Below, piece after piece: positions 1 to 6,769 of a stretch of DNA of 9,784 bases (positions within the stretch are counted from its first letter, which is position 1; each line of letters begins with the position of its first letter). A program made the position numbers and the translations under genes. The stretch is taken from the NCBI GenBank assembly GCA_026985975.1, contig JALSPL010000360.1, positions 1 to 9,784 of the forward strand. Reading direction: 5' to 3'. The DNA comes from Anaerolineae bacterium (lineage in GTDB: Bacteria > Chloroflexota > Anaerolineae > J102). Under the pieces are notes generated by a model. The model ran no database searches. It was not told where the DNA came from and was given only the letters and a program-made list of their open reading frames with translations.

Positions 1-3
1 ATG

Positions 4-99
4 GGGAAACTGGGAAACTGGGGAATGGGGAAACTGGGAAACTGGGAAACGAGGAAATGAGGAAATGAGGAAATGAGGAAACTGGGAAGCTGGGAAATG
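4..99. repeat. tandem array of 8-bp units (12 copies)
   Basis: Twelve consecutive 8-bp units can be read in register from 4 to 99. The commonest units are GGGAAACT (five exact copies, in the first half) and AGGAAATG (three exact copies in a row at 52-75); the others differ from one of these by one or two bases. The plus strand is strongly purine-rich. The array ends about 10 bases past the feoB stop codon (feoB runs on the minus strand) and may continue to the left of the window. The 8-bp period is not a multiple of three, so it is not a coding repeat. Function unknown; it resembles a minisatellite prone to slippage. Confidence 0.93.
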
Positions 100-109
100 G
101 AGGGGATGA

Positions 110-2341
110 TTAGCTCAGGAGGAGTTTGCCGCCCTGGAAGACGATGAAGGCCAGGAGCCAGCCCAGCGTCAGTTGAATGCCTATACTGGTCCACATCCAG
201 CGGGCGCCCAATTCCTGGCGCTGCGCGGCCATGGTGGCGACGCAGGGGCTGTAAAGCAGTACGTAAACCATAAAAGCCAGGGCGGCCAGCGCGCCATAGC
301 CGCTACTGCTCTGCTCGAAGCCCTGGCGGATGGCCGTCACCAGGGCGGGCGGCTCCGTTTCCTGTTCGGGCGGGAAAAGGTTGATGCCGATGATGGACGG
401 GATGGTTTTGAGCGTGTCTACCGCCGCCCGAAACAGCCCGATGAGCGATTCCTTGCCTTGCGCCCAAAAACCGAGGTCTGCTTCGCCCGCTGGCTGTTCC
501 TGCGGCACATGATAGACCTGGGCCAGGGTGCTGACCACCACCTCTTTGGCGATGAAACCGGAGATGAGAGCGCTGGCGTTTTCCCAGTTGCCGAAGCCCA
601 GCGGCTCGAACATGGGGCTGATGGCGCCGGCGAGATGGGCGAAGGCGCTGTCATCCACGGGCGTGTCGGCAAAAGATCCCTGTCCGCTAACGGGAATAGC
701 CATCAGCAGCCAGATGACGATACTGACGCCCATGATGATGGTGGCGGCGCCCTCCAAAAAGGCGCGGGTGCGTTGCCACATCTCGGTCCACACGTTGCGG
801 ATGGTGGGCATGCGGTAAGAAGGGATTTCGATGAGTAAAGCGCTGGTTTCCGCCTCCTTGAAGATGGTTTTGCGTAGCAACAGGCCCGTAACCAGCGCCA
901 TGATGATCCCCAGAACGTACATCGACAGCACGGCCACGGTGCTGTATTGAGGAAAGAAGATGGTGGCGATGAGCACATAGACCGGCAGACGGGCGCTGCA
1001 ACTCATGAAGGGCACCAGCATGCCGGTGAGAATGCGATCGGTGGGGCTTTCCAGCGTGCGGGTGGCGTAGATGGCGGGGACATTGCAGCCAAATCCCAGC
1101 ACCAGGGGCACGAAACTCTTGCCGTGCAGGCCCAGTTTTCGCATATAACGGTCCATCACGAACGCGGCCCGGGCCATGTAGCCGCTGTCTTCCATGATGG
1201 CCATGCCCAGGTAGAGAAACATCAGCACCGGCACGAACACCAGCACGCCGCCCACCCCCGCCAGAATGCCATCGGTGATCAAGCTGGCGAACCAGGTGTC
1301 TTGCAAATGCGCCAGCGCCAGCAGTTCTATCACCCAATGGGCGAAATTGCCGTTGACAAATGTATCGATCCATGCCACAAAGGGAGCCGCCACGTCGGTG
1401 GAGAGCTTGAACACCACCCACATGATGGCAAAGAAAATAAACAATCCCGCCACCGGATGCGTGATCACCGCATCCACCCTATCGGAAAGAGTGGGGCCTT
1501 GAGGGCGTCCCTGCACTACCTGCCGCACCAGCCGATTGAGCCAGGTGTAGCGCTCTTCGGCGATGATGGTGTCCAGGTCTTCACGATAGAACTCGTGCAG
1601 ATGCGCCGCTTCATGTCGGGCCAAAGCCAGAAGCTCGTCGGCGTCGGAGATGGCGGAGATTTTTTCGATGCAGGTCTCATCCTCCTGCAATAATTTCAGC
1701 GCCAGCCAGCGACCGGGATAGCGATTTTTCAGCGATTTCTGCTGGTTGATGGCCTTGATGATGCGGTTGAGGGCGGTTTCGATGGGTTGGCTATAGCGGA
1801 ACGGTGGCGTGAAATCGGCGCCGGGACGTTGCTTCGCCTCGTGGCCCTTTTGCGCCACGCTGGCGATGGCCGCCTCCAGTTGCTCCATGCCCTTGCCCGC
1901 CCGGGCAGTCATGGGGATGACGGGAATGCGTAAACGCTGGGATAGCATCTGCACATCGATCTGCAATCCCTGCGCCCGAGCCGCATCCATCATGTTCAGC
2001 GCCAGCACGACAAAGGGCGTCATTTCCAAAATCTGCAAGGCAAGATACAGGTTGCGCTCCAGATTGGTGGCGTCCACGACAACCACCACTGCGTCCGGTT
2101 GATTTTCGACGATGAAATCGCGGGCGATGACTTCTTCGGCGGAAAATGCCGAGAGGCTGTATGCGCCGGGCAGATCGATGATGTGATAGACGTCGCCGTT
2201 GCGCCGCCATACGCCTTCTTTGCGCGCCACTGTTTTACCGGGCCAGTTTCCTGTGTGCTGGCTGGATCCGGTCAGCGTATTGAAAATGGTGGTCTTGCCG
2301 GTGTTCGGATTGCCCGCCAGGGCGACAGTGAACTCAGACAT
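110..2341 (-). CDS. feoB: FeoB ferrous iron transporter
   Basis: Ferrous-iron transporter of the inner membrane with an N-terminal GTPase domain. Residue numbers count from an upstream ATG at 2347. The G domain shows G1 GNPNTGKT (12-19), the switch I region HTGNWPGKTV (31-40), G3 DLPG (58-61) and G4 NMMD (118-121). A soluble helical linker follows to about residue 290. Membrane helices then carry the two gate domains, with conserved stretches EDSGYMARAAF (386-396), GFGCNVPAI (418-426), SCSARLPVY (449-457), GFIAKEVVVSTL (597-608) and YSPCVAT (699-705), including family cysteines C421, C450 and C701. At 743-745 residues the length is normal and the gene looks intact. Met at 2341 is preferred because GAGG lies six bases before it; either start overlaps the end of feoA (by 8 or 14 bp), which implies translational coupling. 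It is the last gene of the dtxR-feoA-feoB operon. No terminator is visible past its stop. Confidence 0.97.
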   Translation of the reverse strand: MSEFTVALAGNPNTGKTTIFNTLTGSSQHTGNWPGKTVARKEGVWRRNGDVYHIIDLPGAYSLSAFSAEEVIARDFIVENQPDAVVVVVDATNLERNLYLALQILEMTPFVVLALNMMDAARAQGLQIDVQMLSQRLRIPVIPMTARAGKGMEQLEAAIASVAQKGHEAKQRPGADFTPPFRYSQPIETALNRIIKAINQQKSLKNRYPGRWLALKLLQEDETCIEKISAISDADELLALARHEAAHLHEFYREDLDTIIAEERYTWLNRLVRQVVQGRPQGPTLSDRVDAVITHPVAGLFIFFAIMWVVFKLSTDVAAPFVAWIDTFVNGNFAHWVIELLALAHLQDTWFASLITDGILAGVGGVLVFVPVLMFLYLGMAIMEDSGYMARAAFVMDRYMRKLGLHGKSFVPLVLGFGCNVPAIYATRTLESPTDRILTGMLVPFMSCSARLPVYVLIATIFFPQYSTVAVLSMYVLGIIMALVTGLLLRKTIFKEAETSALLIEIPSYRMPTIRNVWTEMWQRTRAFLEGAATIIMGVSIVIWLLMAIPVSGQGSFADTPVDDSAFAHLAGAISPMFEPLGFGNWENASALISGFIAKEVVVSTLAQVYHVPQEQPAGEADLGFWAQGKESLIGLFRAAVDTLKTIPSIIGINLFPPEQETEPPALVTAIRQGFEQSSSGYGALAALAFMVYVLLYSPCVATMAAQRQELGARWMWTSIGIQLTLGWLLAFIVFQGGKLLLS

Positions 2342-2621
2342 CCCCATCCTCGGGCGGCGCCACCAGAATTTTTTCGGCCATGCCCTTGCCCAGGGCTAAA
2401 CGCGCCCCGCGCACGGCGATGAGAATCGGTCCGCCATTGACATGCAGCACCTGAATCGAGACGCCGGGCGTGAGACCCAATTCCGCCAGACGCCGGGCCA
2501 GGCGACGTCCAGCTTCGATGCGCGCCAATTGCACCGTCTCGCCGCGCCGCACCGTGCTGAGGGGGCGCGTGCGACGGCGCGTCGCAGAGTTTGTCGTTGT
2601 TGTCGGCTGCGTTGTGATCAT
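2334..2621 (-). CDS. feoA: FeoA, SH3-like FeoB partner protein
   Basis: Small cytoplasmic protein of the Fe(II) uptake system, thought to act with FeoB. With the ATG at 2621 it has 95 residues: a Thr/Arg-rich N-terminal tail of about 20 residues, then one FeoA domain. The family signature is clear: LSTVRRGETVQLARI, then LAELGLTPGVSIQVL, GGPILIAVRGARLALG and a final MAEKILV. The frame is open further upstream (to an ATG at 2699), but that would overlap dtxR by over 50 bases and give an unusually long tail, so 2621 is preferred; it leaves 22 bases after the dtxR stop. No good Shine-Dalgarno motif is seen before either start. The 3' end overlaps the start of feoB. The core is the same fold as the C-terminal domain of the regulator encoded just upstream. 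Confidence 0.92.
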   Translation of the reverse strand: MITTQPTTTTNSATRRRTRPLSTVRRGETVQLARIEAGRRLARRLAELGLTPGVSIQVLHVNGGPILIAVRGARLALGKGMAEKILVAPPEDGDV

Positions 2622-2643
2622 GTAATGTTTGCCATTGATTCCA

Positions 2644-3354
2644 TCATCTGGACTGGATAGCATCCGGTTGAGGTTGCGGCGCTTCCTGGGGGATGACATC
2701 GATGGTTTGGGCGATGTCGAAGCTGATGCTCACGCGTCGCCCCGCCACTTCCAGCAGCATGGCTTGATCTCGCGCCGCAGCAAGCAGTGTGATTTCTGTC
2801 CCGGGCGTGATGCGCTGCATCTTCAGGAAGGTTTCCAGGGCCTCATCTGCTACGATTTTCACGACGCGAGCCCGTTGGCCCACGCCCAGCATGGACAGCG
2901 GACGCATGATCTGGCGAGTGTTACTGTTCTGACCCGGAGGAATGGGCTGTTGCTGGGGGCTGAGCGCAGGGTGCCCCAGAAAAGCCGCCAGTTTTTCAGC
3001 CAGCGTCCCGGGCGTGACGTGCTCGAATCGACAAGCGATTTCTTCGGCGACTTTGGGGTCAAGCCCCAACTTTTCCGCAAGAAAAACTTCCCACAAGCGG
3101 CGTTTTCGCAGAACGCGTAGCGCAATGGCCTCGCCTTGCGGGGTGAGGGTGACGCCTTTATAAGGTTGATACGCCACCAATCCCTTGGTCTCCAGCTTGC
3201 GACACATCTGATTGGCCGAAATGGGAGATACGTCGAGCGTCTCCGCCAATCGGGAGATAGGGACAGGGTTGTCGTTCCGGGCGAGCAAGGCGATACGGAG
3301 CAAATACATCTCCGCCGCTTCGGACATAGGGTCGTGCATATTATGGCTTGCCAT
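2644..3354 (-). CDS. DtxR/IdeR-family metal-dependent repressor
   Basis: Iron- (or manganese-) responsive DNA-binding repressor, 236 residues, the usual length for three-domain DtxR proteins. Residues about 12-72 form a winged helix-turn-helix (LAETLDVSPISANQMCRKLE holds the reading helices). About 75-140 is the dimerisation/metal domain, with ACRFEH (107-112) and FLGHP (125-129). About 151-222 is a C-terminal FeoA/SH3-like domain. Primary-site ligands of DtxR (Met10, Cys102, Glu105, His106) map to M16, C108, E111 and H112. In the ancillary site, Glu83 maps to E89, but His79 and His98 appear replaced by R85 and E104. First gene of the feo operon, so it likely controls feoAB and itself. ATGs at 3339 or 3327 are possible starts: 3339 would put the ligand Met at residue 11, close to DtxR, and leave the palindrome at 3341-3356 outside the gene. 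No start has a clear Shine-Dalgarno motif. A manganese regulator is possible, but Cys in the primary site and the feo context favour iron. Confidence 0.93.
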   Translation of the reverse strand: MASHNMHDPMSEAAEMYLLRIALLARNDNPVPISRLAETLDVSPISANQMCRKLETKGLVAYQPYKGVTLTPQGEAIALRVLRKRRLWEVFLAEKLGLDPKVAEEIACRFEHVTPGTLAEKLAAFLGHPALSPQQQPIPPGQNSNTRQIMRPLSMLGVGQRARVVKIVADEALETFLKMQRITPGTEITLLAAARDQAMLLEVAGRRVSISFDIAQTIDVIPQEAPQPQPDAIQSR

Positions 3355-3356
3355 AA
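3341..3356. promoter_or_regulatory. candidate operator palindrome at dtxR start
   Basis: Perfect inverted repeat TTATGGC-TT-GCCATAA. One step out there is a mismatch, then two more pairs, giving a 22-base imperfect dyad at 3338-3359. It lies between the likely dtxR promoter and the second in-frame ATG (3339) and contains the first ATG (3354). The size, symmetry and place suit a dimeric winged-helix repressor such as the DtxR protein encoded here. This is inference; the sequence is not the classical DtxR box. A related half, GGCATAAGAT, occurs at 3499-3508 (compare GCCATAAGAT at 3350-3359). Confidence 0.55.
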
Positions 3357-3385
3357 GATTTTACATTCATCATCGAGGTTGGATT

Positions 3386-3415
3386 AGTTTACACGAAAGG
3401 TTTTGTGTTAGTCAA
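3386..3415 (-). promoter_or_regulatory. sigma70-like promoter of dtxR-feoAB
   Basis: On the minus strand a -35 box TTGACT (3410-3415) and a -10 box TAAACT (3386-3391) are separated by 18 bases. Transcription would start near 3379, about 25 bases before the first dtxR ATG and about 40 before the second. The operator-like palindrome at 3341-3356 would then sit in the early transcribed region. Short ACAC (3391-3394) and GTGT (3405-3408) arms lie inside the spacer region and may form part of another dyad. Confidence 0.5.
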
Positions 3416-3639
3416 ATTCCAATTGCAGGCTGATTTGCCCTTGACGGGGACGTGTGTGACTTTTTCGAGGTGGTTAGTCTCCTTGTATCTTTAGCTCCGG
3501 CATAAGATGTTGCTGGAGATGAAGATTTTTGACTGGCCGTTGTCTGATATTAACGCTGGATATTTTGGCAAGTGGCTTGTTTTTGCCAGCCGTCATATCT
3601 TTGATGACGCAGCCATTCCGATTTTACCTGGAGATGACT
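3416..3639. other. intergenic region between divergent units
   Basis: This AT-richer stretch separates the minus-strand iron operon from the plus-strand SLC13 gene and holds no convincing gene. It contains a weak hairpin, TGGCAA (3566-3571) with TTGCCA (3583-3588) and an 11-base loop, and the half-palindrome GGCATAAGAT (3499-3508). Nothing else could be supported. Confidence 0.6.
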
Positions 3640-3645
3640 TATAAT
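3616..3645 (+). promoter_or_regulatory. candidate promoter of the SLC13 gene
   Basis: A perfect -10 box TATAAT lies at 3640-3645. The best -35 at suitable distance is TTCCGA (3616-3621, 18-base spacer), a weak match. Transcription would start near 3652 and leave an untranslated leader of about 120 bases. No riboswitch structure was recognised in that leader. Confidence 0.45.
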
Positions 3646-3748
3646 TATCTGTGCTCATTATTGTTTTCAACTCTTTTCAGGATTGAATGTCATCAATCTG
3701 CGATGAGGCCTTCTTCGGGCATCGCATTATGACCCCTTCGTTAATGTC

Positions 3749-3758
3749 GGAGGGAGGT
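3749..3758 (+). promoter_or_regulatory. ribosome binding site of the SLC13 gene
   Basis: GGAGGGAGGT is a strong purine Shine-Dalgarno stretch. It lies 13 bases before the first ATG (3772) and 16 before the next in-frame ATG (3775). The spacing is somewhat long but no other start in the frame fits better. Confidence 0.6.
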
Positions 3759-3771
3759 AGGTCATTTCTTT

Positions 3772-5553
3772 ATGATGGTAGAAGGTTTATTCGTTCTTGG
3801 CATTCTCGTCGTCGCCCTGATGGCTTTTGCTACAGAGCGCATACGGATAGATTTGGTGGCGTTGGGGATCATGGTCTTGTTGATGGTGTTCGGGATTGTG
3901 ACGCCCCGAGAGGGGGTGTCTGGTTTTTCCAATCCCGCCACCGTGACGATTGCGGCGATGTTTGTGCTCAGCGCCGGGTTGCAGCGCACCGATGTACCGG
4001 GACTGGTGGGAAATTCTATCGTCCGGCTGGCGAACAAGAGCGAAACGCGGATCATCTTTCTGCTCATGCTGACGACCAGCATCCTCAGCGCATTCATTCT
4101 CAACACGGCGGTGGTGGCCGTTTTCATTCCCATCGTTTTGCGTATTGCCAAGACGATGGATATTCCCCCTTCACGCTTGTTGATGCCCACCTCTTTTGGC
4201 GCGATTCTGGGGGGCACGCTGACGCTCATCGGCACTTCCACCAATCTCTTGATCAGCAGTATCGCTGTGCAGGCCGGGCTGCCTGCCTTCAAGTTCTTCG
4301 ATTTCGCTCCTTTTGGGCTGATTACCCTGGTGGCTGGCGTTCTTTACATGCTTTTCATCGGGCGCAGATTATTGCCGAAACGCCCTGTCGAGTCGGATCT
4401 GCTGGGGAAATATGCAGTGCGAGAGTATCTGAGCGAAATTGTAGTGCCGCCCGACTCACCGCTGGTGGGTGAAAATTTGGGCGACTTGGATCTGGCGCGG
4501 CGTTACGATATTACGATTCTGGACATCCTGCGGGACGGGCGTACGATTTTGCTTCCGGGCAGGTCGCGCCACATCCGGGCCAACGATGTCATTTTGGTCA
4601 GGGGATCGTTGGAGCAGTTGCTGGCTATCGAGAAATCTGACGGGCTGGAGATTGCGCCGCTTAGCAAGGTGAGGGAGCGGGTTCTTTCGCAGGAGGGAGA
4701 GGTGGGCATGGCCGAGCTGGTGGTGGCGCCGGCTTCATCCATTTTGGGTTTTACCATCAAAGAGCTCGATTTTCGACATCGGTACGGCGTGGAGGCCATC
4801 GGAATGTTGCGCCGGGGCATGTCTCTGATCGGTAAGTTCACTCATGAATCGATTATGCCCGGCGACATGCTGCTGGTCATTGGTGACAAGCGCAACCTGG
4901 TGAAATTGCAGAATGATCCTGATTTTTTGCTGCTGGTGGATGTGCCCATGCCCGTTACGCGTTCGCCCAAGGCGATCTGGGCTGTGGGTATTATGGCCGC
5001 CGTCGTTGTTGCGGCCATTTTGGGCGCGCCTATTGTGGTCAGTGCGTTGGCTGGAGCGTTGTTGATGGTGGCGATGGGCATTCTTTCATTGGATGAAGCT
5101 TATGCTTCGTTGGACAAGCGGGTGTTGGTGCTGCTGGCGGGCATCCTGTCATTGGAGGCGGCCATGGTCAATTCGGGCCTGGCGCAGTGGTTGGGCGATG
5201 TGCTGCTGAGCGTACTGGGAACTGCGCAGCCCTGGATATTGGTGGGGGCATTTTATCTGATGTCCATGTTGTTGACCGAGGCCATGTCCAATCAGGCGAC
5301 TGCTGTGGTGCTGGCGCCTTTGGCTATCTCCACCGCCCTTACGATGAACGCAAGCCCTATTCCGCTGCTGATGGCCACTACTTTTGCAGCCTCCGCCAGT
5401 TTTATGACGCCAGTGGGGTATCAGACCAATACCATGATTTATAATACAGGTCGATATCGTTTTATGGATTTTTTCAAGGTCGGCTTGCCCCTCAATATCC
5501 TGCTGCTGATTCTCTCCATGTTGTTCATTCCTCTTATCTGGCCGCTGTATTGA
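3772..5553 (+). CDS. SLC13/DASS-type anion permease with two TrkA-C domains
   Basis: Membrane permease of the SLC13 (CitT/ArsB-like) group, 593 residues, which typically moves sulfate or di/tricarboxylates with sodium. The N-terminal half has helices from residue 4 to about 200, with a first anion/Na+-site motif ILNTAVVAVFIP (109-120) and GTSTNLL (154-160). The cytoplasmic loop between the halves (about 210-390) holds two TrkA-C (RCK-C) domains, roughly 214-290 and 308-385; each ends in a GD- or ND-containing strand (NDVILVRG at 271-278, GDMLLVIGD at 364-372). The C-terminal half repeats the transport motif as SNQATAVVLAP (506-516) and TPVGYQTNTM (546-555). TrkA-C domains bind small ligands such as nucleotides, so transport may be ligand-gated. 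Substrate cannot be read from the sequence; sulfate is a reasonable guess because many sulfate-type members carry this insert. Probably transcribed alone: about 200 bases separate it from the next gene. Confidence 0.9.
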   Translation: MMVEGLFVLGILVVALMAFATERIRIDLVALGIMVLLMVFGIVTPREGVSGFSNPATVTIAAMFVLSAGLQRTDVPGLVGNSIVRLANKSETRIIFLLMLTTSILSAFILNTAVVAVFIPIVLRIAKTMDIPPSRLLMPTSFGAILGGTLTLIGTSTNLLISSIAVQAGLPAFKFFDFAPFGLITLVAGVLYMLFIGRRLLPKRPVESDLLGKYAVREYLSEIVVPPDSPLVGENLGDLDLARRYDITILDILRDGRTILLPGRSRHIRANDVILVRGSLEQLLAIEKSDGLEIAPLSKVRERVLSQEGEVGMAELVVAPASSILGFTIKELDFRHRYGVEAIGMLRRGMSLIGKFTHESIMPGDMLLVIGDKRNLVKLQNDPDFLLLVDVPMPVTRSPKAIWAVGIMAAVVVAAILGAPIVVSALAGALLMVAMGILSLDEAYASLDKRVLVLLAGILSLEAAMVNSGLAQWLGDVLLSVLGTAQPWILVGAFYLMSMLLTEAMSNQATAVVLAPLAISTALTMNASPIPLLMATTFAASASFMTPVGYQTNTMIYNTGRYRFMDFFKVGLPLNILLLILSMLFIPLIWPLY

Positions 5554-5637
5554 CGCCTGTCGCCCGGACGCGCTTCTTGCCTGAGATGAGTTGCGCTTTC
5601 GTTGTGCGGCTCACAGTGAAGCGGCCGCAGCGTTTGT

Positions 5638-5658
5638 TTGGGGTGAAGCCCCAATTTT
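5638..5658 (+). terminator. candidate weak terminator / hairpin
   Basis: TTGGGG (5638-5643) and CCCCAA (5649-5654) form a perfect 6-bp stem with loop TGAAG, followed by four T residues. It lies 84 bases after the stop codon of the SLC13 gene. The short T run makes it a weak rho-independent terminator. Nearly the same hairpin occurs inside dtxR at 3053-3069, so it could instead be a copy of a dispersed repeat. Confidence 0.4.
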
Positions 5659-5680
5659 CCGAAATACTTCCTTCCTTCTC

Positions 5681-5693
5681 TGGCGATGCGCCA
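5681..5693. repeat. short hairpin TGGCG/CGCCA
   Basis: TGGCG (5681-5685) and CGCCA (5689-5693) form a 5-bp stem with a three-base ATG loop. It ends two bases before the perfect palindrome at 5696-5715, and the two share the word GATGCGC. The pair recalls paired REP-like hairpins, but copy number in the genome is unknown. Confidence 0.5.
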
Positions 5694-5695
5694 CG

Positions 5696-5715
5696 CTTCA
5701 GATGCGCATCTGAAG
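5696..5715. repeat. perfect 20-bp palindrome upstream of the SDR gene
   Basis: CTTCAGATGC joined to GCATCTGAAG is self-complementary over all 20 bases with no loop. It lies 34 bases before the ATG of the dehydrogenase gene. It could be an operator for a dimeric regulator, or part of a repeat together with the hairpin just before it. A spaceless palindrome of this length is not expected by chance in so short a gap. Confidence 0.85.
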
Positions 5716-5749
5716 ATCCACACATTCTTGTTCCCGGAGCGTTTCTCTC

Positions 5750-6538
5750 ATGACTGCATTCCCTGATTTCGATCTCACCGGCAAAGTTGCGATTATCACC
5801 GGCGGCACTCGCGGCATTGGTCTGGCTATCGCCGATGCGTTTCTCGCCGCCGGGGCGCGGGTGGCGATTGCCAGTCGCAAGCAGAAAAATGTCGATGCCG
5901 CCGTGGCCAGATTAAGCCAGACGGGCGGGGATGTGCTGGGCGTCGTGGCGCATACAGGCGATCAGCAGGAGGTCGAGACGCTGGCGACCCGCACCGCCGA
6001 CGTTTTCGGCGGCGTGGATATTCTGGTGAACAATGCCGCGACCAATCCGCATTTCGGCCCGCTGCTCACCGCCGAGGAAAGTCACTGGGATAAAATTCTG
6101 GATGTGAATGTGAAAGGCTATTTCCGTATGATCAAGGCCTGCGTCCCCCTCATGCAGGAACGAGGCGGCGGCAAAATTATCAACATGGCTTCGATTGCCG
6201 GGCGTATGCCTCTGCCCGGAATGGGCGTCTATTCGGTGAGCAAGGCGGCGGTGATTATGCTCACCGAAGCCCTGGCGGTGGAGTTGGCTGCGATGAATAT
6301 CCAGGTGAACGCCATCGCGCCGGGCCTGGTGAAGACAAAATTCAGCGCCGCTCTGTGGCAAAATCCGCAGATATATCAGGCGGTCACCAAAACGATTCCT
6401 CAGCATCGCATGGCCGAGCCTGAGGAGATCGCGGGCATCGCACTCTATCTCGCCTCCGCCGCATCGGCTTTCACCACCGGCGCCACCATCCTCGTGGATG
6501 GCGGGCAGGTGGTGGGAGGCGCCCATATCGGCGGATGA
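5750..6538 (+). CDS. short-chain dehydrogenase/reductase (SDR), FabG-like
   Basis: NAD(P)-dependent oxidoreductase of the classical SDR family, cytoplasmic, 262 residues, normal length. The cofactor motif TGGTRGIG is at 17-24, NNAA at 94-97, and the catalytic tetrad is N120, S148, Y161 and K165 (YSVSK, 161-165). After the motif comes NAIAPGLVKTKFS (187-199), and the C-terminal VDGGQ (249-253) is typical of FabG-like proteins. R43 and K44 at the end of the second strand suggest NADP(H) over NAD(H). The substrate is not predictable; 3-oxoacyl-ACP reduction, sugar or short-chain alcohol oxidation and DHRS4-like carbonyl reduction are all possible. The start is supported by GGAG at 5736-5739, ten bases upstream. 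It has no obvious functional link to its neighbours, and gaps of roughly 200 bases on both sides suggest a single-gene unit. Confidence 0.93.
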   Translation: MTAFPDFDLTGKVAIITGGTRGIGLAIADAFLAAGARVAIASRKQKNVDAAVARLSQTGGDVLGVVAHTGDQQEVETLATRTADVFGGVDILVNNAATNPHFGPLLTAEESHWDKILDVNVKGYFRMIKACVPLMQERGGGKIINMASIAGRMPLPGMGVYSVSKAAVIMLTEALAVELAAMNIQVNAIAPGLVKTKFSAALWQNPQIYQAVTKTIPQHRMAEPEEIAGIALYLASAASAFTTGATILVDGGQVVGGAHIGG

Positions 6539-6580
6539 GTGCGAGTTTGCCGTCTCATTCAGACGCGTTGTAATGGCTGA

Positions 6581-6611
6581 TTAGACTCAAATCGGGCGAT
6601 TGGCCTATAAT
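6581..6611 (+). promoter_or_regulatory. candidate promoter of the ClC gene
   Basis: A perfect -10 box TATAAT at 6606-6611 is preceded by TTAGAC (6581-6586, 19-base spacer; TAGACT one base on gives 18). Transcription would start near 6618, giving a leader of about 150 bases before the ClC start. The rest of the gap (6539-6769) shows only a weak 5-bp hairpin, CGTCT/AGACG, at 6551-6565. Confidence 0.5.
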
Positions 6612-6756
6612 TAAACGTGGTGCGGTTCAACAGTATAGTCATGTCGAGGGATGATTGCCCGCGTTGGTTGTTCGTCCTTTTGGCCGGATTGGAGAAGAGT
6701 CTGTGTGATGGCGCACTGAGAACCGCCAATAGCCTATTTTTTCGTCATTGCTGACG

Positions 6757-6762
6757 AGGAGG
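6757..6762 (+). promoter_or_regulatory. ribosome binding site deciding a TTG start
   Basis: AGGAGG sits seven bases before the TTG at 6770, ideal spacing. The ATG at 6763 directly abuts it and is in another frame that stops after 24 codons, and the next in-frame ATG (6785) is 22 bases away. The site therefore favours TTG as the real start. Confidence 0.7.
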
Positions 6763-6769
6763 ATGTCTT

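Noticed and set aside
4..99. CRISPR-like array at the left edge
   Set aside because: The units are 8 bp and contiguous with no spacers, so this is a tandem repeat and not a CRISPR array.
173..1693. Long plus-strand open frames (221 and 248 codons) opposite feoB
   Set aside because: They are antisense to an intact FeoB with all family motifs; their translations are rich in His, Gly and Arg and show no domain.
3687..4472. 261-codon plus-strand frame overlapping the SLC13 gene start
   Set aside because: It overlaps the well-supported permease in another frame, has a Cys/His/Arg-rich translation and no recognisable domain.
5534..5725. Small minus-strand frames between the SLC13 and SDR genes
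   Set aside because: They overlap each other in different frames, run through the hairpins and have no ribosome binding site or known domain; the region reads better as repeat-bearing intergenic DNA.
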